DNA from: Segetibacter sp.
GTDB taxonomy: Bacteria > Bacteroidota > Bacteroidia > Chitinophagales > Chitinophagaceae
NCBI GenBank assembly: GCA_028288485.1
Contig: JAQBNO010000110.1
Coordinates: forward strand, 86,860 to 150,859
DNA: 64,000 nucleotides
Direction of reading: 5' to 3'
The notes beneath the pieces were generated by a model. That model ran no database searches, had not been told where the DNA came from, and saw only the letters and a list, made by a program, of their open reading frames with translations. Made by a program: the position numbers and the translations under genes. Each line of letters opens with the position of its first letter. Positions within the stretch are counted from its first letter, which is position 1. Shown piece by piece: positions 1 to 8,708 of this stretch.

Positions 1-1
1 A

Positions 2-955
2 CACCTCACCCATTATACTTACGCTTCTACAGTTATTGATTGCGTAAATCAAATCATGCTTTATCCTATTGAAGATGCGCGGCTGGAATTGAAAAAGCAC
101 GAAGTAAAAATATCACATAACCCCGACGTGAAAGTTTTCCCGGATTTTTTCGGGAACCAGGTAGGCGTATTTTCAGTAATACAGCCGCATACAGAACTTT
201 TGATAGAGTCAACTGCAGAAATTACGACTAATCCTATTCTTTTTCCAATGGATGAAGCATCTGCAGAAGAGCAATGGCAAAATTTGTACGCTGTAAAAAC
301 CGATGTCGCTTTCATGGATTTTTTAACACAGGAACTTTTTCCTTCATACAACGAAATGAAAGGCACTTTAAGCGATGTGATTAATGTGCAGGAAAAACCT
401 TTGAAAAACGCATTGGTATTATCGGAGTATGTTTACGACAATTTTATTTATCAGAAAGGGGTAACAAGTGTTGAAACACCTATAGAAGAGGTATGGAGGT
501 TAAAAGCGGGTGTTTGCCAGGATTTCGCCCACATACTGCTGCTGATGCTGAGAATGTTCGATATTCCTGCACGTTATGTAAGCGGTTATATTTGCCCAAA
601 AAATGAAGGCGTTCGCGGTGAAGGTGCCACACACGCCTGGGTTGAGGCTTACATTCCTTTTTATGGATGGCTCGGTGTTGATCCTACAAATAATTGTATT
701 GTAAACGATGGTCATGTTCGGGTAGCGGTCGGCCGCAACTTTAATGACTGCACACCTGTTAAAGGCATCTATAAAGGATCGGGTGATCATAAACTTGAAG
801 TCACCGTTAATATAGAAAACGGTACGGCGAGGAATACCGATCAAAAATTAGGGCCTCCATCTTATACGTATGAAGTAAAGCATCCTGCCGCTCCGGTTAA
901 TTCGTACCGGAAGTTTCTTGAAATGCAGGAACAGCAACAACAACAGCAACAGTAA
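2..955 (+). CDS. Transglutaminase-like cysteine protease family protein, 5' end outside the window
   Basis: The frame is open to the window edge. The residues before the first ATG (position 56) read THYTYASTVIDCVNQIMLYP, which matches the usual beginning of the transglutaminase N-terminal beta domain, so the gene starts upstream and only its 5' end is missing. Counting from the ATG at 56, the catalytic triad is visible: Cys154 in AGVCQDFAH, His193 in THAWVEAY and Asp209 in GVDPTNN. Members of this family act as peptidases or amidases. The substrate cannot be told from sequence. The C-terminus is a run of glutamines encoded by CAA/CAG repeats (about 925-952). Family assignment is firm; function is open. 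Confidence 0.9.
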   Translation, partial: HLTHYTYASTVIDCVNQIMLYPIEDARLELKKHEVKISHNPDVKVFPDFFGNQVGVFSVIQPHTELLIESTAEITTNPILFPMDEASAEEQWQNLYAVKTDVAFMDFLTQELFPSYNEMKGTLSDVINVQEKPLKNALVLSEYVYDNFIYQKGVTSVETPIEEVWRLKAGVCQDFAHILLLMLRMFDIPARYVSGYICPKNEGVRGEGATHAWVEAYIPFYGWLGVDPTNNCIVNDGHVRVAVGRNFNDCTPVKGIYKGSGDHKLEVTVNIENGTARNTDQKLGPPSYTYEVKHPAAPVNSYRKFLEMQEQQQQQQQ

Positions 956-970
956 TAAGAAAATTTTTGA

Positions 971-1090
971 GGAGTTTTTTTGGGAGCCGGCATGGTACAA
1001 ATATTAAACATCGTTGCCACGCTCGCTTGTACTGTAATGCCATATTCAGAGTGGCGGTTTACCCTGAGCTTCCCAAGGATCGCAATCCTC
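971..1090 (+). repeat. Dispersed bipartite repeat, long form (copy 1)
   Basis: It has a T-run followed by GGGAGCCGGC, a spacer, then CATCGTTGCCACGCTCGC and TTGTACTGTAA at 1009-1037. A further 50 bases (GCCATATTCAG, GTGGCGGTTTACCCT) are shared with the copies near 21.36 and 30.23 kb. It starts 16 bases after the transglutaminase stop, on the same strand. The remaining bases of the 956-1254 gap hold nothing else I recognise except the promoter box at 1219. Confidence 0.85.
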
Positions 1091-1218
1091 AACTGAAGTT
1101 GTCTTACTCCACTGTTCGTTGAGCAATTGCTACCTGTAGGAGCAAGGTTTGTTATTTTTATTACTTTATCTCGGCTATACTATTATACTATTGCTGTTTC
1201 ATAAACAAACCGTTCTAT

Positions 1219-1226
1219 TACCTTTG
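1219..1226 (+). promoter_or_regulatory. Putative -7 element of a Bacteroidota promoter
   Basis: The sequence TACCTTTG fits the Bacteroidota -7 consensus TAnnTTTG exactly and lies 29 bases upstream of the enoyl-CoA hydratase start. The nearest upstream TTG (1191) is 25 bases away, longer than usual, so only the -7 box is well supported. Confidence 0.45.
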
Positions 1227-1254
1227 AAGGAGTATTAAAATCATAAAAGATATT

Positions 1255-2031
1255 ATGTACAAAACTCTCCTTACCTCCTTAGAAGAAAACATCTTTACTA
1301 TTACCATCAACCGTCCTGAAAAATTAAATGCGATCAACCAGACAGTAATGTCCGAATTAGATGCTGTAATGGATGAAGTTTATAATTCAAATGAAATACG
1401 ATCAGTAATTATTACCGGTGCAGGAACAAAGTCTTTTGTAGCCGGTGCCGATATCGGCGAATTTTTAGGTTTAACTATAGACGAAGGAAGAAAGCTTGCA
1501 CAAAAGGGCCAGGATGTATTTCTTAAAATAGAAAAAAGCCCGAAACCCGTTGTTGCAGCAGTGAATGGTTTTGCATTGGGCGGCGGGCATGAATTGGCGA
1601 TGTCGTGCCATTTCAGGATAGCAAGTGACAATGCTAAATTTGGTCAGCCTGAAGTTAACCTTGGCCTTATTCCCGGCTATGGCGGCACGCAACGGCTGGT
1701 TCAGTTAATTGGAAAAGGACGGGCCATCGAAATGATGATCAGCGGAAATATGATTGACGCAAATACTGCCTTACAATTTGGTTTGGTCAATTATGTAGTG
1801 CCGCAAGTAGAATTAATGAATAAAACGAGGTCAGTTTTATCAATAGTAAACTCAAAAGGCCCGCTGGCAGTGGCCAAATGTATTGAAGCAGCGAACGCGG
1901 TTTTCGATGAAACAAAAAATGGGTATGAGGTAGAGATGAATGGTTTTGGAAACTGTTTCGGGACCCAGGATATGAAGGAAGGAGCAACTGCTTTCCTGCA
2001 AAAAAGGAAAGCAGTATTTATTGGAAAATGA
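1255..2031 (+). CDS. Enoyl-CoA hydratase/isomerase (crotonase) family protein
   Basis: This is a 258-residue single-domain crotonase, the usual length for a short-chain enoyl-CoA hydratase. Visible motifs are NRPEKLNAI (19-27), the oxyanion-hole segment AGADIGEF (63-70), AVNGFALGGGHELA with the first catalytic glutamate at 113, and GQPEVNLGLIPGYGGTQ with the second at 133. Both catalytic glutamates of true hydratases are present, so hydration of trans-2-enoyl-CoA in beta-oxidation is the best guess; the exact substrate is not known. It appears to be transcribed alone, with its own -7 box, and is followed by a gap before acpP. Confidence 0.9.
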   Translation: MYKTLLTSLEENIFTITINRPEKLNAINQTVMSELDAVMDEVYNSNEIRSVIITGAGTKSFVAGADIGEFLGLTIDEGRKLAQKGQDVFLKIEKSPKPVVAAVNGFALGGGHELAMSCHFRIASDNAKFGQPEVNLGLIPGYGGTQRLVQLIGKGRAIEMMISGNMIDANTALQFGLVNYVVPQVELMNKTRSVLSIVNSKGPLAVAKCIEAANAVFDETKNGYEVEMNGFGNCFGTQDMKEGATAFLQKRKAVFIGK

Positions 2032-2347
2032 CGAAGAATTCGACCAGGAATTACTACAGGCCAAAGTTAGAAACTTATAGAATTTCAAATATTTTACTAT
2101 TCCCAACACACTCAAACTCAATCGCCTTCTATACAATTATTAATAAATCGACACCATAATTACAACTTCAAATTCGCTTATTACTAAATACCGAAGAAAG
2201 GCTATATAATAGTTATTATAAAAAATGGTTAGTTGTTAGATGGTTAATACTAAGTTATTGTATATTGCGCCCCGGTAATAAACAAAGAGAGAACAGGGAC
2301 CCGTTCGGCTACACTTTACGGTTTAGAAATAAAAGTCGAGTATTTCC

Positions 2348-2376
2348 TTGCTTATTTACCAAAAATTATATTTTTG
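2348..2376 (+). promoter_or_regulatory. Promoter of acpP (TTG-N18-TATTTTTG)
   Basis: TTG at 2348-2350 and TATTTTTG at 2369-2376 are separated by 18 bases, matching the Bacteroidota housekeeping promoter. The expected transcript start is near 2383, leaving a leader of about 17 bases before the ATG. The rest of the gap from 2032 holds only AT-rich sequence with a phrase-like stretch (GGTTAGTTGTTAGATGGTTAA, about 2226-2247). Confidence 0.75.
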
Positions 2377-2399
2377 CATCCGTAACTAAACTTAATAAA

Positions 2400-2636
2400 A
2401 TGTCAGACATCGCAACAAGAGTTAAAAAAATCATTGTTGACAAACTTGGTGTAGATGAAGCAGAAGTAACCACTGAAGCTTCTTTTACCAATGACCTGGG
2501 CGCCGACTCTTTGGACACCGTGGAATTGATAATGGAATTTGAAAAAGAATTTAATATCTCTATTCCGGATGAGCAGGCTGAAACAATTACAACAGTAGGT
2601 CAGGCTGTTGCGTACCTGGAAGAGCACGCTAAATAA
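2400..2636 (+). CDS. acpP: Acyl carrier protein
   Basis: This is a 78-residue acidic protein. Ser37 in the [10 protein letters not shown] motif is the 4'-phosphopantetheine attachment site. It carries growing acyl chains for fatty acid synthesis in the cytoplasm. A longer in-frame start at 2265 exists, but the promoter at 2348-2376 and the family's fixed N-terminus ([12 protein letters not shown]) place the true ATG at 2400. It is followed 101 bases later by fabF and then rnc, the order conserved in many Bacteroidota. Confidence 0.97.
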   Translation: MSDIATRVKKIIVDKLGVDEAEVTTEASFTNDLGADSLDTVELIMEFEKEFNISIPDEQAETITTVGQAVAYLEEHAK

Positions 2637-2737
2637 TTGGCATTATCTCCTCTTATTGGCAATAATTTATTAATCCGCCTTACAATGCATTTGCGGTTGT
2701 AGGCGGATTTATCACTTTAAATTTACGGGCAATCATT

Positions 2738-3991
2738 ATGCAATTGAAAAGAGTTGTAGTAACTGGCATTGGAGCCTTAACTCCGTTAGGGAATAATCTT
2801 AAGGATTATTGGAACGGATTAATAAACGGCGTTTCCGGTGCCAACCTAATAACCCAATTTGATGCATCAAAATTCAAAACCCGGTTTGCCTGCGAGGTTA
2901 AAGATTTTGAACCTACAAATTATTTAGAAAGGAAAGAGGCGCGTAAAATTGATCGTTTTTCTCAATTCGCCATTGTTGCAAGCGACGAAGCTGTCTTAGA
3001 CGCAAAGCTTAATAAAGATTCAGTAAATCCAGACAGGGTCGGTGTAATCTTCGGAAGCGGCATCGGTGGTATTACCACATTCCAGGACGAAGTTTTAGAA
3101 TTTGGCAGAGGAGATGGAACACCACGTTTTAATCCCTTCTTCATACCTAAAATGATCCTGGATATTGCTGCTGGTCAAATCTCCATGCGTCACGGCTTTC
3201 GTGGTCCTAACTTCGCCGTCGTAAGTGCCTGCGCTTCTTCAACCAATGCCATCATTGATGCATTCAATTACATCCGCCTGGGCAAATCCGACATTATTAT
3301 CACAGGTGGCAGCGAAAGTGTTGTATGCGAAGCAGGCGTTGGTGGATTTAACGCCATGAAAGCACTTAGCGAACGAAATGATGAGTTTAGGACTGCCAGT
3401 CGTCCATACGATAAAGACCGTGATGGTTTTGTTATGGGTGAGGGTGCAGGTGTGATCGTACTGGAAGAACTGGAACATGCTTTGGCTCGTGGCGCTCACA
3501 TTTATTGCGAGATTGCAGGTGGCGGTGCTACTGCCGATGCACACCATATTACTGCCCCACATCCGGAAGGATTAGGCGCAAAAAATGTAATGCTTTCAGC
3601 GCTCGAAGATGCAGGCATGAAACCCGAAGAAATTGATTACATCAATACCCACGGCACTTCAACACCCTTGGGTGATGGCGCTGAATTAAAGGCAATAACT
3701 CATGTTTTTGGTGAACACGCTTATAACCTAAACATCAGTTCTACCAAGAGTATGACCGGACACTGTCTTGGTGCGGCTGGTGCAATTGAGGCTATAGCCT
3801 GCATAATGAGTATAGAACATGGTATTGTTCCACCTACAATCAACCATTTTACCGATGATCCCGAACTTGATCCACACCTGAATTTTACTTTTAACACAGC
3901 ACAGGAACGTACAGTAAACGCTGCATTAAGCAATACATTTGGATTTGGCGGTCATAATGCTGCTGTGATAGTAAAAAAATATGTAGCTTAA
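2738..3991 (+). CDS. fabF: Beta-ketoacyl-ACP synthase II
   Basis: This 417-residue thiolase-fold condensing enzyme elongates acyl-ACP with malonyl-ACP. The catalytic triad is Cys165 in VVSACASSTN, His305 in NTHGTSTPLGD and His342 in SMTGHCLGAAGA, the Cys-His-His set of KAS I/II. Its length and the ending FGFGGHNAAVIVKKY are typical of FabF. It lies between acpP and rnc on the same strand, so all three are probably one transcript from the acpP promoter. Confidence 0.96.
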   Translation: MQLKRVVVTGIGALTPLGNNLKDYWNGLINGVSGANLITQFDASKFKTRFACEVKDFEPTNYLERKEARKIDRFSQFAIVASDEAVLDAKLNKDSVNPDRVGVIFGSGIGGITTFQDEVLEFGRGDGTPRFNPFFIPKMILDIAAGQISMRHGFRGPNFAVVSACASSTNAIIDAFNYIRLGKSDIIITGGSESVVCEAGVGGFNAMKALSERNDEFRTASRPYDKDRDGFVMGEGAGVIVLEELEHALARGAHIYCEIAGGGATADAHHITAPHPEGLGAKNVMLSALEDAGMKPEEIDYINTHGTSTPLGDGAELKAITHVFGEHAYNLNISSTKSMTGHCLGAAGAIEAIACIMSIEHGIVPPTINHFTDDPELDPHLNFTFNTAQERTVNAALSNTFGFGGHNAAVIVKKYVA

Positions 3992-3995
3992 CATT

Positions 3996-4706
3996 GTGGA
4001 AATTCTCGACAGGTTCTTAGGACGCAAAAAAAATATTCATTCTTTACAGAAGCAATTGCAAAATGTTCTGGGCATTAAAACCCGGAACATCTCTTTGTAT
4101 ACCACCGCGTTGAGCCACCGCTCCGTAAAAGAAAATGCCGACGAAAACAATGAGCGGCTCGAATACCTCGGTGATGCGATACTAAGCGCTATTGTTGCAG
4201 ACTATCTTTTCAAAAAATACCCCTACAAAGGCGAAGGCTTTCTTACCGAAATGCGTAGCAAAATGGTAAACCGCCAGCAATTGAATGACCTCGCCATAAA
4301 AATCGGTTTGAAAAAGATTACCTTATATAATAAGATCGATGGTTCTCTTAAAGGAAGCCAGATCTTTGGTAATACACTTGAGGCGCTGGTTGGAGCGGTG
4401 TACCTGGACAAAGGTTATCGAAAAACGCAGAAATGGGTCACAAAGCAAATGATCATTCCGCATTTATATGTCGATGATCTTGAACTGATCGATATCAATC
4501 TCAAGAACAGGCTGATTGGTTGGGCAAGCAAGAATGGCAAAGTTTTAGGATTTCAGACCGTTGAAGAAAAGCTGGAAAATAACAGGCGCGTATTTACTAT
4601 AGCAGCTGTATTAGATGGCGTCCAGATTTCTATCGGTAAAGGCTATAATAAAAAAGATGCAAGCCAGATTGCTGCTCAACTCGCTATTGAAAAATTAGGT
4701 TTATAA
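3996..4706 (+). CDS. rnc: Ribonuclease III
   Basis: This 236-residue double-strand-specific endoribonuclease processes rRNA and other structured RNAs. The RNase III signature NERLEYLGDAIL (52-63) contains the acidic residues Glu53, Glu56 and Asp60. The second metal-site motif reads FGNTLEAL (124-131), with Asn126 where E. coli has Asp114 and with Glu129 conserved. A double-stranded RNA-binding domain follows (about 167-235, ending KKDASQIAAQLAIEKL). It starts at GTG, four bases after the fabF stop, so the two are translationally close. I recall Asn at that position in other Bacteroidota enzymes, so activity is not in doubt. Confidence 0.95.
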   Translation: MEILDRFLGRKKNIHSLQKQLQNVLGIKTRNISLYTTALSHRSVKENADENNERLEYLGDAILSAIVADYLFKKYPYKGEGFLTEMRSKMVNRQQLNDLAIKIGLKKITLYNKIDGSLKGSQIFGNTLEALVGAVYLDKGYRKTQKWVTKQMIIPHLYVDDLELIDINLKNRLIGWASKNGKVLGFQTVEEKLENNRRVFTIAAVLDGVQISIGKGYNKKDASQIAAQLAIEKLGL

Positions 4707-4715
4707 GTATCGTGT

Positions 4716-4740
4716 ACCTCATTTTTTTGAGGTTTCTTTT
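4716..4740 (+). terminator. Terminator after rnc
   Basis: A short hairpin with arms ACCTCA (4716-4721) and TGAGGT (4728-4733) is followed by TTCTTTT. It would end the acpP-fabF-rnc transcript. Its T-tail is also the left T-run of the repeat that follows. Confidence 0.6.
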
Positions 4741-4790
4741 GTACCAGCCTTTATAACTCCTTTCAACAGCCGTTGCGTCGCACTCTTATA
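4734..4790 (+). repeat. Dispersed bipartite repeat (copy 2)
   Basis: TTCTTTTGTACCAGC is followed by a 25-base spacer and GTTGCGTCGCACTCTTATAC (4772-4791). It lies 3' of rnc on the same strand. The remaining sequence to 5174 shows nothing coding; a cysteine-rich open frame on the minus strand there lacks family features and is rejected. Confidence 0.85.
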
Positions 4791-5031
4791 CATTTTCCAT
4801 TGTATTCATCGTTTAATTCTTATAAACGATCTGTAAATCGCTCCTTTGTAAACATCGGGCAATGGCATTGTACGTCTTCAGTACATCAAAAATCAACCGC
4901 CTAAAACTTCACCCTCAGCTTCGAGGAACCCGATGGCAAAGGAAATATAACAAACTGCTTTGTTTCCTTCCAGTTTTTCAGCCGAAATTTCATTAACCCT
5001 GCTTTAAGAAAACTTGTTGAATGAAAAGATC

Positions 5032-5075
5032 GAGTACAACGCAGTGACACCACCAAAAGAGATTCATCCGGACAA
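5032..5075 (-). repeat. Degenerate copy of the dispersed repeat (copy 3)
   Basis: Read on the minus strand, CTCTTTTGGTGGTGTCACTGC is followed by GTTGTACTC, which keeps the GTGTCAC core and the GTAC end but has lost spacer. It lies 3' of the minus-strand gene at 5222-5608, on the same strand. Confidence 0.5.
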
Positions 5076-5174
5076 CCGGCGTTGCTAAAACAACAACAGA
5101 CAGAACAACAAAAATCTCTAAAAAACTTGCTGACAAGAGTAAGGGACGGATTTGAGGGCGGATATAACAGGAAT

Positions 5175-5197
5175 AAAAAAACCTTCACAAGGAAGGC
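5175..5197 (-). terminator. Terminator of the 5222-5608 gene
   Basis: On the minus strand the arms CCTTC and GAAGG flank a CTTGT loop and are followed by a T-run of seven. It sits 25 bases beyond the stop codon. Confidence 0.7.
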
Positions 5198-5221
5198 TAG
5201 ATATAACAAGTTTCAGGTTAG

Positions 5222-5608
5222 TTATGATTTGTTAGAATGATCAGGAACCCTTGATACAATATGTTGTTCTTTGGTATCGCCTTTTATTACCGGTTTATTC
5301 GAAACTATAATCTCGCCGTTTAATGTTTTTACAAAAACTTCTGATTTTATCGAGGAAGGCAAACTTAAATAGGCAGCTCCGTAATCGTTGGTAGAAATGA
5401 TAGAAATTAAATTATATTCAGCGTCCATAATAACAACACTTGTTTTTTTGGGGAAATCACTTACCCAAATGCTGGTTTTACTTTCGTTGCTAACTACTGA
5501 AACCCTACTTCTTTGAATAGCATTTTGAGCAGAAGCAGTAGTATATAAACAGTTTATGACAGTGACCGAAAAAAGTATTTTTATAAATCTTGCAATACGT
5601 GTTTTCAT
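5222..5608 (-). CDS. Small secreted protein of unknown function
   Basis: I do not recognise the family. From the ATG at 5608 the 128-residue product begins MKTRIARFIKILFSVTVINC and continues to TASAQNA, a good Sec signal peptide with a probable cleavage after SAQ or SA. The rest is a single small, beta-rich domain containing ISTNDYGAAYLSLPSSI and ending in a charged tail. A longer reading from 5695 would put 29 non-hydrophobic residues before the signal peptide, so the inner start is preferred. It is monocistronic with its own promoter and terminator. The C-terminal part vaguely resembles short type IX secretion sorting-like modules, but I cannot confirm that. Confidence 0.7.
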   Translation of the reverse strand: MKTRIARFIKILFSVTVINCLYTTASAQNAIQRSRVSVVSNESKTSIWVSDFPKKTSVVIMDAEYNLISIISTNDYGAAYLSLPSSIKSEVFVKTLNGEIIVSNKPVIKGDTKEQHIVSRVPDHSNKS

Positions 5609-5735
5609 ACAATTGTAATTTGCACAGTTCCCGTTCTGCAACGCGTATGCCAACTTGATATCCCCGGTTTTCTTTATGGTATTTATACTGTTCAAATTCT
5701 ACTTATCTTAATATAACAATGTCTATCTGTTATTG

Positions 5736-5763
5736 CAAACGTATTTTGAACATATATAGTCAA
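5736..5763 (-). promoter_or_regulatory. Promoter of the 5222-5608 gene
   Basis: On the minus strand TTG (5761-5763), 17 bases, then TACGTTTG (5736-5743) fits the Bacteroidota consensus. The transcript would carry a leader of about 120 bases before the preferred ATG. Confidence 0.65.
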
Positions 5764-5872
5764 GATAATAGCTTATATAGCTGCTTTTTAATCAGAAAAA
5801 GTTTGTTAAACAACCAACGGAAAGAAAAAAAAGAAGAAATAGGCGCAATTTTTATGGAAGCAATAGTAAAAA

Positions 5873-6274
5873 CTAAGTAATCGACTGGCAAAGTTCGATT
5901 AAAACACCGTTGGTTTCTTTTGGATGCAGAAAGCAAACAAGTTTATTGTCAGCCCCTACTTTGGGTATTTCATTTAACAAAGTAAACCCTTCACGTGTTA
6001 GTCGATCCATTTCCTCCACTATATTTTTAACCCCGAAGGCTATGTGATGCATGCCCTCACCTTTTTTTTCTATGAATTTAGCAATGACCCCGTCGGGACC
6101 TAAACTTTCCAATAATTCTACTTTTGTTTCCCCACTTTGGAAAAATGCGGTTCGTACTTGTTCACTTTCCACTTCCTCTGTCTTATAACAATTGGTATTT
6201 AAAATCCTGGTAAACAGGGGAATTGAAGTTTCGAGACTTTTTACGGCTATTCCTATGTGTTCGACTTGCTTCAT
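5873..6274 (-). CDS. mce: Methylmalonyl-CoA epimerase
   Basis: This 133-residue vicinal-oxygen-chelate protein interconverts (R)- and (S)-methylmalonyl-CoA, linking propionyl-CoA and succinyl-CoA metabolism. The metal ligands expected for the family are visible: His in VEHIGIAV near the N-terminus, the MHHIAFGV segment in the middle, and Glu in GVLIELCQ near the C-terminus. An alternative ATG three codons upstream (6283) is equally open; family alignments usually start at MKQVEHIG. It is divergent from iscS, with both promoters in the 130-base gap. Confidence 0.9.
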   Translation of the reverse strand: MKQVEHIGIAVKSLETSIPLFTRILNTNCYKTEEVESEQVRTAFFQSGETKVELLESLGPDGVIAKFIEKKGEGMHHIAFGVKNIVEEMDRLTREGFTLLNEIPKVGADNKLVCFLHPKETNGVLIELCQSIT

Positions 6275-6347
6275 ATTAAACATTTAGTTAAATTCATTGA
6301 TTCCATTACGATTTGGGGAAAAAGCGCCGCCGCCCTAATTCTCAATA

Positions 6348-6355
6348 CAAATTTA
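6348..6355 (-). promoter_or_regulatory. Putative -7 element upstream of mce
   Basis: On the minus strand TAAATTTG matches TAnnTTTG. No clear TTG lies at the usual distance. It is 15 bases from the iscS -7 box on the other strand, so the two promoters face away from each other. Confidence 0.45.
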
Positions 6356-6370
6356 TACGCGTTATTGTGT

Positions 6371-6378
6371 TACTTTTG
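6371..6378 (+). promoter_or_regulatory. Putative -7 element upstream of iscS
   Basis: TACTTTTG matches TAnnTTTG and gives an expected start near 6385, 25 bases before the iscS ATG. The -33 element is not clear. Confidence 0.5.
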
Positions 6379-6409
6379 TATAAATTAGAATTGAAGAAAA
6401 TAGAGTACT

Positions 6410-7627
6410 ATGTTGAAATTACCCGTTTATTTAGATAATAATGCTACCACACCCTGCGATCCGAGAGTTGTAGAGGCGATGATTCCTTACTTTACTGAAA
6501 ATTTTGGAAATGCTGCAAGCCGAAACCATCCCTTTGGGTGGGCTGCAGAAGAAGCGGTTGATTACGCGAGAGAACAAGTCGCAAAATTAGTAGGAGCTGA
6601 TCCTAAAGAGATCATTTTCACCAGTGGAGCAACCGAAGCAGATAACCTGGCTATCAAAGGTGTATTTGAAATGTACGCCAGCAAAGGAAATCATATCATT
6701 ACTGCAACAACTGAACATAAAGCTGTATTAGATACCTGCAAACATATCGAAAAGCTGGGCGGTGAGGTTACTTACCTGCAAGTTAAAGCCGATGGTTTAA
6801 TTGACCTCGCTGAGCTTGAAGCTGCGATCAGGCCGACTACCATATTGGTGTCGATTATGTATGGCAATAATGAAATAGGCGTTATACAGCCAATTCGCGA
6901 GATCAGCGCAATTGCAAAAAGACATGGGGTGTTATTCTTTACCGATGCGGTTCAGGCTGTAGGTAAAATTCCTGTTGACGTTCAAAAGGATGGCATAGAC
7001 CTGATGGCTTTTACTGCTCACAAAATGTACGGACCAAAAGGCATCGGTGCAATGTATGTTCGCCGTAAAAATCCTCGCGTAAAAGTTACAGCACAAATAG
7101 ACGGTGGTGGACACGAAAGAGGAATGCGAAGCGGTACTTTGAATGTTCCCGGCATTGTAGGTTTTGGTAAAGCTGCAGAACTGGCACGCCTTGAGATGGA
7201 CCAGGACGCAAGCCGACTCAGCAAGCTGAGAGATAAACTCGAAAGTGAGTTATGTCAAATCGAAGAAACGTATGTTAATGGAAACCGCGAGCACCGACTT
7301 CCACATGTAGCGAATATTTCGTTTAAACACGTTGAAGGTGAGGGTTTGCTAATGGGCTTTAATAAGAACATCGCGTTAAGTTCAGGTTCAGCTTGTACAT
7401 CCGCTTCATTGGAACCAAGTTATGTATTAAAAGCTTTAGGTTTAGGAGATGATCTTGCACACAGTTCCCTGCGTTTTGGATTGGGACGGTTTACGACAGA
7501 AGAGCAAATAGATTATACAATTGAACACGTTAGAAATACCGTGCTGAAGTTGCGTGAAATGAGCCCTTTATGGGAAATGTATAAAGAAGGTATTGATCTG
7601 AATTCGATCGAGTGGGCGGCCCATTAA
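6410..7627 (+). CDS. iscS: Cysteine desulfurase
   Basis: This 405-residue PLP enzyme removes sulfur from cysteine for iron-sulfur cluster assembly and tRNA thiolation. The N-terminal [15 protein letters not shown], the PLP lysine Lys205 in [11 protein letters not shown] and the active-site loop [14 protein letters not shown] with persulfide Cys329 are all present. The long loop and full length place it in the IscS group rather than SufS. It opens an iscS-iscU-iscA cluster. No iscR-like regulator is seen next to it. Confidence 0.95.
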   Translation: MLKLPVYLDNNATTPCDPRVVEAMIPYFTENFGNAASRNHPFGWAAEEAVDYAREQVAKLVGADPKEIIFTSGATEADNLAIKGVFEMYASKGNHIITATTEHKAVLDTCKHIEKLGGEVTYLQVKADGLIDLAELEAAIRPTTILVSIMYGNNEIGVIQPIREISAIAKRHGVLFFTDAVQAVGKIPVDVQKDGIDLMAFTAHKMYGPKGIGAMYVRRKNPRVKVTAQIDGGGHERGMRSGTLNVPGIVGFGKAAELARLEMDQDASRLSKLRDKLESELCQIEETYVNGNREHRLPHVANISFKHVEGEGLLMGFNKNIALSSGSACTSASLEPSYVLKALGLGDDLAHSSLRFGLGRFTTEEQIDYTIEHVRNTVLKLREMSPLWEMYKEGIDLNSIEWAAH

Positions 7628-7647
7628 AAGGTATTGGTGATTGAAAT

Positions 7648-7696
7648 TTTGAAAATGAGTTTCATTAAGCCAATTCAAATAAAAATCATTTTCAAA
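7648..7696. repeat. Inverted repeat between iscS and iscU
   Basis: The arms TTTGAAAATGA (7648-7658) and TCATTTTCAAA (7686-7696) are perfect reverse complements with a 27-base loop, within a phrase-like stretch (ATTGAAATTTTGAAAATGAG). No T-run follows. It could modulate transcript stability between the two genes. Confidence 0.6.
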
Positions 7697-7744
7697 CTGT
7701 CTTCCGGACATTAAGTTTATTCAAAATAATTAAAATAAAATATC

Positions 7745-8164
7745 ATGGCATACTCAGATAAAGTGATCGATCATTACCAAAATCCTAAAAACGTTGGTAC
7801 TTTAGATAAATCCAGCAAAAATGTAGGTACTGGTTTAGTAGGTGCACCTGAATGTGGCGACGTTATGCGTCTTCAAATTGAAGTGGACGATGAAACAGGC
7901 GTAATTAGAGATGCAAAATTTAAAACATTCGGTTGCGGTTCTGCAATTGCCTCGTCTTCACTTGCTACCGAATGGTTAAAAGGTAAAACTGTTGACCAGG
8001 CGCTAACAATTGATAATATGACAATTGTAGAAGAATTAAATCTTCCTCCGGTAAAAATCCATTGTTCAGTTCTGGCTGAAGATGCGATTAAAGCTGCAAT
8101 CAACGATTATCGGGTGAAGAATGGTCTTGAACAAATTAAGTTTGAAGAAAGTATAGTACACTAG
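7745..8164 (+). CDS. iscU: Iron-sulfur cluster scaffold protein IscU
   Basis: This 139-residue scaffold assembles [2Fe-2S] clusters on Cys37 (GAPECGDV, with Asp39), Cys64 (FGCGSAIASSS) and Cys107 (IHCSVLAEDA, with His106). The LPPVK motif (100-104) recognised by the HscA chaperone is intact, although no hscA or hscB is in the window. It lies 117 bases after iscS on the same strand. Confidence 0.96.
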   Translation: MAYSDKVIDHYQNPKNVGTLDKSSKNVGTGLVGAPECGDVMRLQIEVDDETGVIRDAKFKTFGCGSAIASSSLATEWLKGKTVDQALTIDNMTIVEELNLPPVKIHCSVLAEDAIKAAINDYRVKNGLEQIKFEESIVH

Positions 8165-8165
8165 A

Positions 8166-8236
8166 AGAGTAGCAGGATGTAAGTTTTTAGTATCAGGAAA
8201 AAATACCTGCTACTTGATACTGGTATCTTAATACTA
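8166..8236. repeat. Phrase-like repeat between iscU and iscA
   Basis: The stretch contains recurring words such as AGTAGCAGG, AGTATCAGG, CCTGCTACTTGATACTGG and TATCTTAATACTAA. The two halves are partly reverse-complementary (TAGCAGG with CCTGCTA; AGTATCA with TGATACT). It fills the whole iscU-iscA gap. Confidence 0.55.
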
Positions 8237-8247
8237 AATTGGATTTT

Positions 8248-8577
8248 ATGATCTACGTAAGTGATAAGGCAAAAGTTAAGGTGGCCAACCTGATGAAAGA
8301 TGCCGAAATTAAAGGAGATGATTTTTTTTTAAGGGTTTCTGTAGTTGGTGGAGGGTGTTCGGGCCTGAGTTATAAACTCGATTTCGATAACGAGAAAAAA
8401 CCCATGGACCAGGAGTTTGAAGACAACGGAATAAAGGTAGTTACAGATTTAAAAAGCTTTCTTTACCTGGTAAATACTACCCTTGATTTTTCTGATGGAT
8501 TGAATGGAAAAGGTTTTTATTTCAGTAATCCTAATGCAAGCAGAAGTTGCGGATGTGGTGAAAGCTTCGCAGTTTAA
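8248..8577 (+). CDS. iscA: HesB/IscA family iron-sulfur carrier
   Basis: This 109-residue A-type carrier has the three conserved cysteines: Cys37 in GGGCSGLSY and Cys101/Cys103 in SCGCGESF. It delivers clusters to target enzymes. A TTG nine bases upstream is in frame, but the ATG at 8248 gives the usual N-terminus (MIYVSDKAKVKV). It is the third gene of the isc cluster and is followed by a strong terminator. Confidence 0.93.
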   Translation: MIYVSDKAKVKVANLMKDAEIKGDDFFLRVSVVGGGCSGLSYKLDFDNEKKPMDQEFEDNGIKVVTDLKSFLYLVNTTLDFSDGLNGKGFYFSNPNASRSCGCGESFAV

Positions 8578-8602
8578 CTGGAAAAAGTGTATATAATTTT
8601 TT

Positions 8603-8635
8603 AAAAAAACCGGTACTCAGTTGACCGGTTTTTTT
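8603..8635. terminator. Bidirectional terminator after iscA
   Basis: The arms AAAAAAACCGGT and ACCGGTTTTTTT flank the loop ACTCAGTTG and end in a T-run. It ends the isc transcript. Confidence 0.9.
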
Positions 8636-8708
8636 GTGCCCGTTTTACTACGCCATTGATAAACCTGGTCAAGACTTCAGTTTAATCTTTTAAAAGACTA
8701 GAGGAATC

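Noticed and set aside
4901..5209. 102-codon minus-strand frame between rnc and the small secreted protein
   Set aside because: It overlaps a terminator and a repeat copy, has a cysteine-rich composition without any family pattern, and contains no start signals; it looks like chance.
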